Counted from the first letter of the stretch, positions 24,337 to 33,651 are shown. The stretch: DNA of 43,386 nt from Oscillospiraceae bacterium (GCA_017624915.1 JAGAMC010000003.1:1-43386); one strand, 5' to 3'. Program-made: numbers and translations. The notes: generated by a model from the letters alone, not told the origin.

Positions 24337-25593
24337 ATGAATGAGTTAAAACCAAAGATTCGGGAAGCGGTACAATATCTGGTGAACTTTTTTCGCTGGG
24401 TGATCCTGTCCTGTCTGCTGGGACTTGGCATCGGCGCGGTGGCCGTGATCTTCCACCACGGCATTGACCTTGCCACCGAACTGCGCATGACACATCCTGC
24501 CCTGCTGCTCGCGCTGCCTGCGGCGGGCGTAGTCATCGTCTGGCTTTACAACGTGTGCGGCATGGCTCACGACAGGGGCACCAACCAGATCTTTGTCTGC
24601 GTACGAAGCGCCACCCCCGTGCGCCTGCGCACCGCGCCCCTTATCTTTGTGTCTACCATCCTGACCCATCTCGCAGGCGGCTCGGCAGGCCGGGAGGGCG
24701 CCGCCCTTCAGCTGGGCGGCTCCATGGCCGCCGCCGCGGGACGTGCCATCCGTCTGGATGAAAAGGATGAGCGCATCATGGTCATGTGCGGCATGTCCGC
24801 TGCTTTTTCCGCCCTGTTTGGAACCCCGCTCACCGCTGCCATCTTCTCTCTGGAAGTCGTCAGTGTAGGCGTGATGTACTATGCTGCCATCGTGCCCTGT
24901 CTGCTGTCCGCCCTGACGGCACTGGAGGTGGCAAAATTCATGGGGCTTCCTCCTGCGGGCTACGCGGTGACCGGCATTCCCGATGTGAGCATGCTCTCCA
25001 TTGGGCAGGCAGCCCTTATAGGCGGCGCGTGTGCTCTTTTGTCCATCCTGTTCTGCAAAGCCATGCACGCCGCACCCCACCTGTATGAACGCATCACCAA
25101 AAACCCTCTGCTTCGGGCGGCACTGGGCGGCGTGATCATTCTTGCGCTCACCGCCCTGGTGGGCAGTCAGGATTACAACGGCGCCGGCGGCCACATTATC
25201 ACACTGGCGTTGGCTGGCGAGGCCCGGCCGGAGGCCTTCCTGCTCAAAATCCTGTTTACCGCCGTCACCTTGGGGGCCGGCTTCCGGGGCGGCGAGATCG
25301 TCCCCATCCTGTTCACCGGTGCAACCTTCGGCTGCGTTGCAGGCCCGCTGGCAGGCCTGTCCCCATCCTTTGGCGCAGCTCTGTCCATGGCCGCCCTGTT
25401 CTGCGGCGCCACCAACTGCCCCATCTCCTCCATGCTGCTGGCCTTCGAGCTGTTCGGCGGCCGGAGCCTGTCCCTGTTCGCCCTGTGCTGCTGGGTATCC
25501 TATATGCTGTCGGGCTACTTTGGTCTGTACGCGGAACAGAAGATCGTCTATTCCAAGTTCCGCACCGAATGGGTGGACAAGAAAACACATTAA
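24337..25593 (+). CDS. CLC-family antiporter, probably the fluoride type
   Basis: A 418-aa CLC transporter with about ten hydrophobic segments. The gating glutamate is E120 in AGGSAGREGAALQLGG. The chloride-selectivity motif GSGIP is replaced by GTNQIF (81-86). The second signature reads GFRGGEIVPILFTGATFG instead of GxFxP, and the Tyr near the C-terminus of chloride CLCs is not evident. These changes resemble CLC-F fluoride/proton antiporters, which expel fluoride. No fluoride riboswitch is visible in the short leader, so the subtype is inferred. AGGTGAT precedes the ATG, and a strong terminator follows. Confidence 0.75.
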   Translation: MNELKPKIREAVQYLVNFFRWVILSCLLGLGIGAVAVIFHHGIDLATELRMTHPALLLALPAAGVVIVWLYNVCGMAHDRGTNQIFVCVRSATPVRLRTAPLIFVSTILTHLAGGSAGREGAALQLGGSMAAAAGRAIRLDEKDERIMVMCGMSAAFSALFGTPLTAAIFSLEVVSVGVMYYAAIVPCLLSALTALEVAKFMGLPPAGYAVTGIPDVSMLSIGQAALIGGACALLSILFCKAMHAAPHLYERITKNPLLRAALGGVIILALTALVGSQDYNGAGGHIITLALAGEARPEAFLLKILFTAVTLGAGFRGGEIVPILFTGATFGCVAGPLAGLSPSFGAALSMAALFCGATNCPISSMLLAFELFGGRSLSLFALCCWVSYMLSGYFGLYAEQKIVYSKFRTEWVDKKTH

Positions 25594-25598
25594 CTGCA

Positions 25599-25631
25599 AC
25601 AAGCGGCTGCGCACTCTGCGCAGCCGCTTGT
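25599..25631. terminator. Bidirectional terminator
   Basis: ACAAGCGGCTGCGCA pairs with TGCGCAGCCGCTTGT around CTC, between the CLC gene and the convergent chromate-transporter gene. Confidence 0.85.
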
Positions 25632-25634
25632 TTG

Positions 25635-26198
25635 TTACAGTTTTAAAATGATACCCGCCAGCGCGCTCAGGCCGATGAACACGATGGGATGCAGCTTTTT
25701 CAGCTTTTTGAGGCGCAAGGCAGCAAAGACCACGGCGGCTATGAGCAGCGCGCCCCAGTTCAGGCCAAACGTGTGCTGTACCGTCCCACCCACAGCCACA
25801 AACACGGCCAGAGCCAGATTCAGCCCGGCAGCGGCGATCAGCGCCGTGGAGGCCGGGCGCAGCCCTCCAAACACGTTGTTGACCGCGGCAGAACTTCGGA
25901 ACCGCTGCAAAAAGCCCGCAATGATCAGGATCACCACGACAGAGGGGGTGACCAGCCCCAGCGTGGCCACCACCGCGCCGAGAACGCCCGCGAGTTCAAA
26001 GCCCACGTAGGTGGCCATGTTTACGCCGATGGGGCCGGGGGTAGACTCGGACACGGCGATCATGGTAGACAGCTGCTCCATGGTAAACCAACCGGTGGTC
26101 CTTCCCATGTCCTCAAGAAAGGGCATGGTGGCCAGTCCGCCGCCTACGGCGAACAGCCCCACTTTGGCAAATTCGAAATACAGGTGAAGAAGGAGCAT
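25635..26198 (-). CDS. Chromate transporter, half-size CHR protein B
   Basis: A 187-aa single CHR domain. The family signature GLFAVGGGLATMPFLEDMG...SESTPGPIGVNMATYVG lies in the first 75 residues, with about six membrane helices. Short CHR proteins function as pairs. The ATG overlaps the stop of partner A (TAATG, one base), and AGGAGGG lies upstream, so translation is coupled. Substrate: chromate or another oxyanion, or unknown. Confidence 0.88.
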   Translation of the reverse strand: MLLLHLYFEFAKVGLFAVGGGLATMPFLEDMGRTTGWFTMEQLSTMIAVSESTPGPIGVNMATYVGFELAGVLGAVVATLGLVTPSVVVILIIAGFLQRFRSSAAVNNVFGGLRPASTALIAAAGLNLALAVFVAVGGTVQHTFGLNWGALLIAAVVFAALRLKKLKKLHPIVFIGLSALAGIILKL

Positions 26199-26752
26199 TA
26201 CGCTTTTCCCTCCTTCTTTTTCCCGTTCCACAGGCCGGACAGACCGCCCACAGCACCCGCCCCCAGAACCAGCACCACAGGGGACACATCCAGCAGGAAC
26301 GCAAGGGCCAGCACCGTAAGGAAGATACCCACAGCAAGCCGCCCCTTCAGGGATGACTTACCCAGCTTGATCACGCTGGCTGCGATCAGCGCCACCACAC
26401 AGGCGTTGACCCCTCCCATGGCGTGCTGAACCACGGGGAATCGGGCAAAATTGGCAATCAGGGCAGCTATGGCACTGATGATGACCACCGGGGGAGCGAT
26501 CACCCCCAGTGTGGCCGCCACACCCCCTGCCACACCCTTGAACTTGTGGCCGATAAAAGTGGCCACATTCACCGCGATGATGCCGGGTGTACACTGGCCG
26601 ATGGCGTAATAGTCGGTCAGCTCCTCATCGGTGGCCCAGCCCTTTTTTTCCACCACTTCCCGCTGGAGGATGGGCAGCATGGCATAGCCTCCGCCAAAGG
26701 TACAGACACCCATCCGGGCAAAGGTCAGGAACATATCAAGATAAATATTCAA
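26198..26752 (-). CDS. Chromate transporter, half-size CHR protein A
   Basis: A 184-aa CHR-domain membrane protein with GVCTFGGGYAMLPILQREVVEKKGW (signature region) and AIGQCTPGIIAVNVATFIG. The start is TTG at 26752: GAGGTG overlapping the nadE stop lies about 5 bp before it and no ATG fits. It is the second gene of nadE-chrA-chrB, 4 bp after nadE. Confidence 0.86.
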   Translation of the reverse strand: MNIYLDMFLTFARMGVCTFGGGYAMLPILQREVVEKKGWATDEELTDYYAIGQCTPGIIAVNVATFIGHKFKGVAGGVAATLGVIAPPVVIISAIAALIANFARFPVVQHAMGGVNACVVALIAASVIKLGKSSLKGRLAVGIFLTVLALAFLLDVSPVVLVLGAGAVGGLSGLWNGKKKEGKA

Positions 26753-26756
26753 TGGG

Positions 26757-28658
26757 TCACCTCAGCGTTTCCAGCTCTTCCATCCACAAAGCGGCGCAGG
26801 CATCGCTGGGCATGGTCCAGTCACCCCGGGGAGACAGGGAGACCGAGCCCACCTTGGGTCCGTCGGGCAGGCAGGAGCGCTTGAACTGCTGGGCAAAGAA
26901 GCGGCGGTAGAAATTTTTCAGCCACTTGAGTATGGTTTGGCTGTCATACTGCCGGCCCAGGGCATGCCGGGCAAGGCGATAGACCTTGGCCGGTGGGAAG
27001 GCCCAGCGCAGGGCGTAGTACAGGAAGAAATCATGCAGCTCGTAAGGTCCCACCAGATCCTCCGTCTTCTGGCTGATTTTGCCCTCGATGGCGGGCAGCA
27101 GCTCGGGAGAGACGGGGGTGTCCAGAATATCCTCCAGCACGGCGGACAGACGGCTGTCCTCCTGCGCCTTGTCTCCGGCCACAAAGGACACCAGATGGCG
27201 CACCAGCGTCTTGGGGATGGAGGCGTTGACCCCGTACATGGACATATGGTCGCCGTTGTAGGTGGCCCAGCCGAGAGCCAGCTCGGAAAGGTCACCTGTG
27301 CCCACCACCATGCCGCCGGTCTGGTTGGCGATGTCCATGAGCACCTGGGTACGCTCACGGGCCTGGCCGTTTTCAAAGGTAACACTGTGGTCATCCATGG
27401 ACTGGCCGATATCCTTGAAATGCTGCTTCACCGCCTCACCGATGTCGATGCGCATCAGGGTAGCGCCAAGCCGCCCGGCCAGCTCCACCGCGTTGTCCCG
27501 GGTGCGGTCGGTGGTACCGAAACAGGGCATGGTCACGGCGATAATATCCTGCGCGGGCCGGCCCAGCATCTTCATGGCAAGGGCGGTGACGAGGATGGCA
27601 AGAGTGGAGTCAAGACCCCCGGACAGGCCCACCACAGCGGTCCTGGCCCCGGTGTGCTCCAGCCGCTTTTTCAAGCCAAGAGCGGCGATGCACAAAATCT
27701 CGTTGCACCGGGCCGCCCGGTCCCCTGCATCCTCAGGGACAAATGGCATGGGGTTGATGTGGCGGCTCAGGACGGTATCGCTGAGGGCCAGATCAAAATC
27801 CGTGCGTTCCACACCCGCATCCTGCGCCGTCTGACCGATACGCCGGCGTTCAAACATCAGCCGGCTCACATCCACTTCCGAGATGAGCAGGCCGGTGGCA
27901 AAGCGCCGCTCGGCCAGCAGCACACCGTTTTCCGCGATCAGGTCATGGCCGGCAAAGACAAGGTCGGTGGTGGACTCGCCCTCTCCGGCATTGGCATATA
28001 CATAGGCACACACCAGCCGGGCGGACTGCCCGGTGACCAGTCCCCGGCGGTAGGCCGCCGTGCCCACCACCTCGGCGTTGGCGGACAGGTTGAGCATCAG
28101 GGTGGCGCCGCCGTCCTTTACCAGTCCGGCAGCGGCGGGCTGCGCCGCCCACAGGTCCTCGCCCAGCTCCACACCGATGATAAGCTCGGGCAGACTGCTG
28201 CAAACGAACACCCGGTCAGGGCGCACCGCAAACGCGGTGCCAAACAGGGTAACCTGCCGCACGCCGGCGCCGGACACAAACCATCTGCTCTGGCTCTGGG
28301 GCACACAGGTCTTGGGCACAAGGCCCAGCAGTTTTCCCTTATGGATGACCGCCCCGCAGTTGTACACCGCGCCGTCCGCACACCGGACAGGCAGTCCCAC
28401 GGCACACACCATATCCAGATTTTTTGTGGCCTCCATCACGGTGGCCAGAGCCTCCTGCGCGCCGCGCAGCAGGGTATCGTGCAGAAACAGATCTCCGCAG
28501 GTGGCGCCGGTCAGGCAAAGTTCGGGCAGGCACAGCACCCGCACGCCCTGCTTGGCCGCCTCCCGCATCAGGGTAAAGACCTGCTCGGCATTATAACGGC
28601 AATCAGCCACCCGGATTTTGGGTGTTCCGGCAGCTACTTTGACAAATCCATCTTTCAT
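26757..28658 (-). CDS. nadE: NAD+ synthase with altered glutaminase domain
   Basis: A 633-aa enzyme that amidates nicotinate adenine dinucleotide to NAD. The N-terminal nitrilase-like domain (1-290) normally takes ammonia from glutamine through Glu-Lys-Cys. Here E46 (LPELCLTG) and K116 (LVPKTCVP) are present, but the Cys of the usual EICEDLW motif is Gly (G166 in GVELGEDLW). The C-terminal synthetase (about 300-633) has an intact P-loop GLSGGLDST and the downstream GTGDLSELALGW motif. The enzyme is thus likely ammonia-dependent, unless another residue serves. GGAGG precedes the ATG. Two chromate-transporter genes are coupled behind it. Confidence 0.88.
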   Translation of the reverse strand: MKDGFVKVAAGTPKIRVADCRYNAEQVFTLMREAAKQGVRVLCLPELCLTGATCGDLFLHDTLLRGAQEALATVMEATKNLDMVCAVGLPVRCADGAVYNCGAVIHKGKLLGLVPKTCVPQSQSRWFVSGAGVRQVTLFGTAFAVRPDRVFVCSSLPELIIGVELGEDLWAAQPAAAGLVKDGGATLMLNLSANAEVVGTAAYRRGLVTGQSARLVCAYVYANAGEGESTTDLVFAGHDLIAENGVLLAERRFATGLLISEVDVSRLMFERRRIGQTAQDAGVERTDFDLALSDTVLSRHINPMPFVPEDAGDRAARCNEILCIAALGLKKRLEHTGARTAVVGLSGGLDSTLAILVTALAMKMLGRPAQDIIAVTMPCFGTTDRTRDNAVELAGRLGATLMRIDIGEAVKQHFKDIGQSMDDHSVTFENGQARERTQVLMDIANQTGGMVVGTGDLSELALGWATYNGDHMSMYGVNASIPKTLVRHLVSFVAGDKAQEDSRLSAVLEDILDTPVSPELLPAIEGKISQKTEDLVGPYELHDFFLYYALRWAFPPAKVYRLARHALGRQYDSQTILKWLKNFYRRFFAQQFKRSCLPDGPKVGSVSLSPRGDWTMPSDACAALWMEELETLR

Positions 28659-28729
28659 GGCATACGCCTCCAGTATTTGTTATAACAATCATACCCCAAT
28701 CTGCCGTTATTTGCAACACAGGCAGCAAA

Positions 28730-28758
28730 AAAACGGAGCGTCACAGACGCTCCGTTTT
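28730..28758 (-). terminator. Terminator of the SH3b protein gene
   Basis: AAAACGGAGCGTC / GACGCTCCGTTTT, 13-bp stem, loop ACA, 9 bp after the stop codon. Confidence 0.88.
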
Positions 28759-28767
28759 CCTTGGGTC

Positions 28768-29793
28768 TTATTTGACTTTGATATAGTCCTTGGACACGTA
28801 GCCCGTGGTGGTCTTGCCGCCCAGACCGGTATAACTGACCTTGTACCAGCCGGTTCCGGTGTCCTCCAGCAGGGTCAGTTCCGCACCGTTCTCGGCGGTG
28901 TCCTGTGCCTCGTAATTGCTGCCGGGGCCCTTGCGCACAAACAGTCCGGTGGATGTTCCGGTGACCACGCCGGTGCCGGAGATGGCGGTGGCAGAGCCTG
29001 TGGAGCCGGGGTTTCCGCTGCCGGTTCCGGTGCTTTCACCGCTGCCGGTGCTGCCCGGTCTGCAGCGCACAACACACGTGGCGGTAACATTGCCTGCCTT
29101 GGCGGTGATGGTGACCTGGACCTGCCCGCTGCCGGTATGCACGTTGGTCACGCTGCCGTCCGCAGCCACTTTGGCGGCAGCCTCGTTGCTGCTGGTCCAC
29201 ACCACAGCGTCATCGCTGTCGGCGGGGGTCACGGTGGCCTTGAGCCGACAGATCTCGTTGGGTGCCAGCGTAACATCGGCCTTGTCCAGTGTGATTCCGG
29301 TGGCGGAGACGATGGGGGTCACCACACCGGAGCTGGTGCTGGGGTCGGGCACCTGCGGGGTGCTTACGCCGGGATCGGGCTGGCTCACGTCAGGCTGAGA
29401 GGCGCTTGCATCAGGCTGAGACTGGCTTGCGTCGGGCTGGGACTGGCTGACGGAAGACTGCACGCCGCTCTGGCTGTGAGCGGGGTCCTTGCCCCCGCCC
29501 AGCAACGGGCTGATAACGGTGTAGACGATATATATCGCCGCAATGATCAGGATAACGGACAGGGCGATGCCGATGATCTGGACGGGCTGGATGGCCCCGC
29601 CGTAACCGCCGCCCCGCTTATTGGTTGGCGCTACGCGCTTTCCGCCCCGGCCGGCAGTGCGGCCGCCGGCGGCGCTGCCGGCCATGTCATCACAAAACGG
29701 GCAGTGCCTGTATGTAACGGAATAGTCCTCGCCGCAAAACTCGCAGCGGATCACATCGCTGCGCCGGCTGTTTTCCTGCTGTTTCGTCGCCAT
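28768..29793 (-). CDS. Zinc-ribbon, Ig-like (Big2) and SH3b membrane protein
   Basis: A 341-aa modular protein. A cytoplasmic zinc ribbon (C17-x2-C20, C31-x2-C34) is followed by a Gly/Arg-rich linker and one membrane helix (about 72-94). A Ser/Gln/Pro-rich extracellular linker with QSQPDAS repeats (about 100-155) leads to a Big2-type Ig domain (about 158-245) and a Gly/Ser/Thr-rich spacer. A C-terminal bacterial SH3 domain (about 277-341: GLFVRKGPGSNY...GYVSKDYIKV) ends it. It probably binds cell wall. ATG 29793 is used because GGAGG precedes it. Confidence 0.83.
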   Translation of the reverse strand: MATKQQENSRRSDVIRCEFCGEDYSVTYRHCPFCDDMAGSAAGGRTAGRGGKRVAPTNKRGGGYGGAIQPVQIIGIALSVILIIAAIYIVYTVISPLLGGGKDPAHSQSGVQSSVSQSQPDASQSQPDASASQPDVSQPDPGVSTPQVPDPSTSSGVVTPIVSATGITLDKADVTLAPNEICRLKATVTPADSDDAVVWTSSNEAAAKVAADGSVTNVHTGSGQVQVTITAKAGNVTATCVVRCRPGSTGSGESTGTGSGNPGSTGSATAISGTGVVTGTSTGLFVRKGPGSNYEAQDTAENGAELTLLEDTGTGWYKVSYTGLGGKTTTGYVSKDYIKVK

Positions 29794-29922
29794 AAATAAA
29801 GACCTCCGTCCCAATTGGATGTGCGCTGCCATGCGGTGCGCTTGTTTTTATTTTATCCTGCTTTTGCTGTTACGTCAACCGGAAAGGGCGAAAAGGCGGG
29901 AAATTTTGCGCCCCGCTTTTTC

Positions 29923-29951
29923 TTGACCCATACCGCCTTTTCTTCTATAAT
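29923..29951 (+). promoter_or_regulatory. Promoter of cupin-mtaB
   Basis: TTGACC (29923-29928), 17-bp spacer, TATAAT (29946-29951). A near-consensus promoter. Confidence 0.85.
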
Positions 29952-29996
29952 GACAGCATGATCTTTCTCAAAATCTGATTTTTGGAGGAACCTGAC

Positions 29997-30341
29997 ATGA
30001 TCATCAACTTTAACGAAATTTCCGATACTGTTCTGGAGCGCTTCAAGGGCGGCGAAGGCACCCTGATCTCCAAAATGTTCACCGACACCAATGGCAAAAT
30101 CATGTCTGCCAGACTGCAGCCCCATTCCAGCGTGGGTCTGCACACCCACGTTGGCAACAGCGAGATCATCTTTATCCTGTCCGGCACGGGCAAGGTTCTT
30201 TACGACGGAGAATACCTGTCCCTCAAGGCCGGCGACTGCCACTACTGCCCCATGGATCACGAGCACAGTCTCATCAACGACACAGACGACGAGCTGACCT
30301 TCTATGCCATCGTGCCCGAGCACGGCGCAGTCAACGCCTGA
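29997..30341 (+). CDS. Small cupin-domain protein
   Basis: A 114-aa single-domain cupin. The first cupin motif has H49-x-H51 (LHTHVGNSEIIFILSG) with E56; the second has H90 in CPMDHEHSL. These would form a metal site. The function of such stand-alone cupins ranges from sugar isomerase to regulatory roles and is not readable here. GGAGG lies 7 bp before the ATG at 29997. mtaB follows 6 bp later. Confidence 0.82.
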   Translation: MIINFNEISDTVLERFKGGEGTLISKMFTDTNGKIMSARLQPHSSVGLHTHVGNSEIIFILSGTGKVLYDGEYLSLKAGDCHYCPMDHEHSLINDTDDELTFYAIVPEHGAVNA

Positions 30342-30347
30342 CCCTGC

Positions 30348-31634
30348 ATGAAAGTCGCGTTTTATACGCTGGGCTGCAAGGTAAACCAGTATGAAACTCA
30401 GGCCCTGGAGCAGCTTTTTACCCAGCGCGGACATACCCTTGTCCCCTTTCACGGGGCGGCGGACGCGTATATCATCAACACCTGCTCCGTCACCGCCGTC
30501 AGCGACAAAAAGTCCCGGCAGGTCATCCGCCGTGCCCGCAAGGAGCACCCGGAGGCTGTGGTGGCCGTCTGCGGCTGCTACCCCCAGACACACACCGGCG
30601 ACATGGACAAGCTGGGGGTGGATCTGGTCAGCGGCACGGGAGATCGTCTTGGTTTTGCAGATCTGGTGGAACAGGCCGTGCGGGAGCGAAAGCCCATCAC
30701 CGCCGTGGACGACGCCATGAAGCGCCTTGATTTCGAGGTGCTGCCCGCCGGCGGTCTGGAGGGCCGTACCCGTGCCATGCTCAAGGTGGAGGACGGCTGT
30801 GTCAACTTCTGCACCTACTGCATCATCCCCTATGCCAGAGGGCGCATCCGCTCCCTGCCCATGGAGCAGGCAAAACAGCAGGCGGCCCAGCTGCAGCAGC
30901 AGGGCTACCGCGAGATCGTTCTGACCGGCATCGAGATCTCCTCCTGGGGACATGATCTGCGGAACGGCACAAGTCTGATCGACCTGATTCAGGCGGTGTG
31001 TCATGCTGCCCCCCAATGCCGCATCCGTCTGGGTTCGCTGGAGCCGCGCACTGTCACGCAGGAATTCTGCCTGCGGGCGGCAAAGCTTTCCAACCTGTGT
31101 CCCCACTTCCATCTGTCCCTCCAGTCTGGCTGTGACAGCGTGCTCAAGCGCATGAACCGCAAATATGACGCCGAACGCTATCTTCAGTCCGTCACTCTGC
31201 TTCGGCAGCATTTTGACCGGCCCGCCATCACCACCGACCTGATCACCGGCTTCCCCGGCGAGTCGGAGGAGGAGTTTGCACAGACTCTGGCCTTCATCCA
31301 AAGGTGCGCTTTTGCCGCCATGCACGTCTTCCCCTACTCCAAGCGGCCCGGCACCCCCGCCGCAGCCATGCCCGACCAGCTTCCCAACGCGGTAAAGGAA
31401 GCCCGGGCCCATGCCGCCGCTCAGGCGGCCGGCCGGATGGAGCAGGAATATCTGTCGCAGTTTCTGGGGCAGACGATTCCCGTCCTGTTTGAGGAGGAGC
31501 GTGGCGGTCTGTGGTTTGGACACACGCCCAACTATATCCCCGTGCTGGCCCCGGGTCATGACCTGCACAACTGTGTTGTCCCCGTGCTGCTTGAACAGAT
31601 AGACGGCAGCACCCTTTTGGGCAAAGTTGTATGA
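30348..31634 (+). CDS. mtaB: tRNA t6A37 methylthiotransferase MtaB
   Basis: A 428-aa radical-SAM enzyme that converts t6A to ms2t6A at position 37 of ANN-decoding tRNAs. The N-terminal methylthiotransferase domain holds three cluster cysteines (C10 in LGCKVNQ, C46 in NTCSVT, and C75/C77 in VCGC). The radical-SAM motif is C151-x3-C155-x2-C158 (GCVNFCTYC). A TRAM-like C-terminal region follows (about 365-428). No clear ribosome site precedes the ATG, so reinitiation after the cupin stop (6 bp) is likely. Confidence 0.92.
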   Translation: MKVAFYTLGCKVNQYETQALEQLFTQRGHTLVPFHGAADAYIINTCSVTAVSDKKSRQVIRRARKEHPEAVVAVCGCYPQTHTGDMDKLGVDLVSGTGDRLGFADLVEQAVRERKPITAVDDAMKRLDFEVLPAGGLEGRTRAMLKVEDGCVNFCTYCIIPYARGRIRSLPMEQAKQQAAQLQQQGYREIVLTGIEISSWGHDLRNGTSLIDLIQAVCHAAPQCRIRLGSLEPRTVTQEFCLRAAKLSNLCPHFHLSLQSGCDSVLKRMNRKYDAERYLQSVTLLRQHFDRPAITTDLITGFPGESEEEFAQTLAFIQRCAFAAMHVFPYSKRPGTPAAAMPDQLPNAVKEARAHAAAQAAGRMEQEYLSQFLGQTIPVLFEEERGGLWFGHTPNYIPVLAPGHDLHNCVVPVLLEQIDGSTLLGKVV

Positions 31635-31657
31635 ATCCTCTTGCCTCACAAACAATC

Positions 31658-31697
31658 AAAGCCGGAGACCGACAATCTGTCGGTCTCCGGCTTTTGG
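31658..31697. terminator. Bidirectional terminator
   Basis: AAAGCCGGAGACCGACA / TGTCGGTCTCCGGCTTT, 17-bp stem with a three-base loop, between convergent mtaB and the DUF4838 gene. Confidence 0.9.
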
Positions 31698-31704
31698 TTT
31701 GTTA

Positions 31705-33651
31705 TTACTGGTCAAACTCGGATTTGGTATTGACAATGGCATTCAGCGCATTGGTGGCCATGAAGTGATCGTAATAGTGCTCCATAGCCAATTCCCGCTT
31801 GCCGAACTCCTTCAGGAATTCAGCCGCCTGTTCCCTCGCCTCATCATCCTTGCCCAGGCACTTAATGGCCATAAACTTGGCATAACCGGTACAGAAATCG
31901 GTATGCTGACGCATAAGCCGCATGGCAACGGTCTGGACGCGGTAGGGCATATTCTTATGCGCATCGAAAACAGCGGCATACTTTTTGGCAACTTCCTCAA
32001 CGCACAGCAACTGCGCTTCCATTTCGGGCTTATAGAAGTTGGTGGGAACGGGGGCTGTGTGCAGTGCCTCCAGGTAGGTCTGGGGCATCAAGCGGTCGAT
32101 CTCCTTCAGGAATTCCACCACGATCTGCCACTGGTCGCCATAAGCATGGGAGAAGTAATCCTCAATCAGCTCTTCCAAAGTCAGGCTGTTGTCAAACAGC
32201 ATGGCGCCATAGACATAGAAGCTGAACGCGTTGGGGAAATAGCACCGCTGAGAGCCATCCACCACCATGCCCTTAAAGTCGTTGTCACGGTAGGCAAAAA
32301 CATCCTCACGGATGCGGTTGGCAAAAGACAGCACACCGGGAGCATAGAACTGGTGCTTCCAGAAATAGTACTCGTACACATAGTTCTCATAACACTTGGC
32401 TTTTTCCCGCCACAGGTCAAACCGGTGCATAGACTCTTCCAGGGTGCCCAGCCGTCCGGATACGTTGCGCACATAGGGGGTCAGCTTCTCCACTCTGGGA
32501 TGAATGGGGGCAGAATAAGTATAACTGCGGGTAATCGGTGCAAAGGTAAACACAAATCGGGAAGGATTCCGGATCTCCTCCTCCAGGGGCTCGTAAGCGG
32601 TGTCGGAATATGCGCTGAACTTAATGCGGCTGGGCAGGTTTTGGGCAGTCATTGCTTCATCCAGCTCGTTGAGCATAATAACATACCAGTCGGAGGGGCG
32701 CTTTTTCCGGCATTCCGCACATTCGCAGTGCCCCTTCTGTCCGTCCGCCAGAGAGATCGCCAGCAGATCCACATTGGTAGCCGTCTTGGCGTAGTTGCAG
32801 ATGTAGTCGATCACGATTTTTCTCGCCTTGGGGTTGGACATACAGAACTGGGTGTTCAGCGCGATGCCGTTATAGAGGCCTCTTACACCATTCAGTTCAG
32901 CCAAATACTGACGGGTCTCTTCCGGAACCGGATTTTCATCGTCCTTGTTCCAGCCGCCGGTAGAACTGATGCCAAAGGGCTCGGCATTCCAGCCGTGTCC
33001 CATATCATGCATCTGGATACCGCGCTTGGCAAACTCGACTTCGCAAACACGCTTCCACTGGAGAACAGTTGTCTCGCTGACAGGCTCTGGTTCACGGTTT
33101 TCGTCATTGAATCTATGGGAATAGTACCAATCATAATAAATCTTGGGGATATCGAATTCGATCATGTAGCAGTTCAAGCCGACCTTGGGAGTAAAATCAA
33201 TGCTCTCCAGCATGACCTGCTGACTCTCTGCGCCCTCATTGCACTGACCGCGATAGCGGCAGTCGGCCATTTTGTGATACTGCACCGGAACAATATTCTG
33301 CATGGGGATAAACTCACCGTCAACACCGGGGAACAGCCAGCGGCAACCGTTTTTCTTTAAGTACTCATAAACAGCCAGCAAGACACTGCGGTAGTTGGAT
33401 CCGGCAATGATGCCGCCGTTTTCGTCCGTATCGATGTGGACAATATCATCCAATTCAGGCTCTTGCGTTTCCGCCGCGGTGGACAGACCAAAATCCGCCA
33501 TCAGGCCCAACCGGAAGCCCTCAGTGGCATCGGGTTTATAATCAATGGTAATGTCGCCGCAGCGGGGCATCATCATGCGCAGATACTTTTTGAGTTCTTC
33601 TGCGGCAAAGTCCACCACAGTGTTGGACGCAACTTTGTAAATATGATACAT
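31705..33651 (-). CDS. DUF4838 domain protein (glycoside-hydrolase-like)
   Basis: A 648-aa protein with no signal peptide. The N-terminal part (1-110: AAEELKKYLRMMM ... YLKKNGCRWLFPG) resembles the alpha-glucuronidase/GH20-type accessory domain that precedes a TIM barrel. DUF4838 follows, with the typical Cys pattern CECAECRKK around residue 330. The substrate and catalytic residues are not known to me. It is monocistronic behind a near-consensus promoter and an AT-rich leader with tandem repeats. Codon use looks more AT-rich than the flanking genes, suggesting acquisition. No transporter or other sugar gene lies beside it. Confidence 0.75.
   Translation of the reverse strand: MYHIYKVASNTVVDFAAEELKKYLRMMMPRCGDITIDYKPDATEGFRLGLMADFGLSTAAETQEPELDDIVHIDTDENGGIIAGSNYRSVLLAVYEYLKKNGCRWLFPGVDGEFIPMQNIVPVQYHKMADCRYRGQCNEGAESQQVMLESIDFTPKVGLNCYMIEFDIPKIYYDWYYSHRFNDENREPEPVSETTVLQWKRVCEVEFAKRGIQMHDMGHGWNAEPFGISSTGGWNKDDENPVPEETRQYLAELNGVRGLYNGIALNTQFCMSNPKARKIVIDYICNYAKTATNVDLLAISLADGQKGHCECAECRKKRPSDWYVIMLNELDEAMTAQNLPSRIKFSAYSDTAYEPLEEEIRNPSRFVFTFAPITRSYTYSAPIHPRVEKLTPYVRNVSGRLGTLEESMHRFDLWREKAKCYENYVYEYYFWKHQFYAPGVLSFANRIREDVFAYRDNDFKGMVVDGSQRCYFPNAFSFYVYGAMLFDNSLTLEELIEDYFSHAYGDQWQIVVEFLKEIDRLMPQTYLEALHTAPVPTNFYKPEMEAQLLCVEEVAKKYAAVFDAHKNMPYRVQTVAMRLMRQHTDFCTGYAKFMAIKCLGKDDEAREQAAEFLKEFGKRELAMEHYYDHFMATNALNAIVNTKSEFDQ

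Noticed and set aside
24159-24337. Fluoride riboswitch upstream of the CLC gene
   Set aside because: The leader lacks the conserved crcB-motif elements and is too short after the predicted start.
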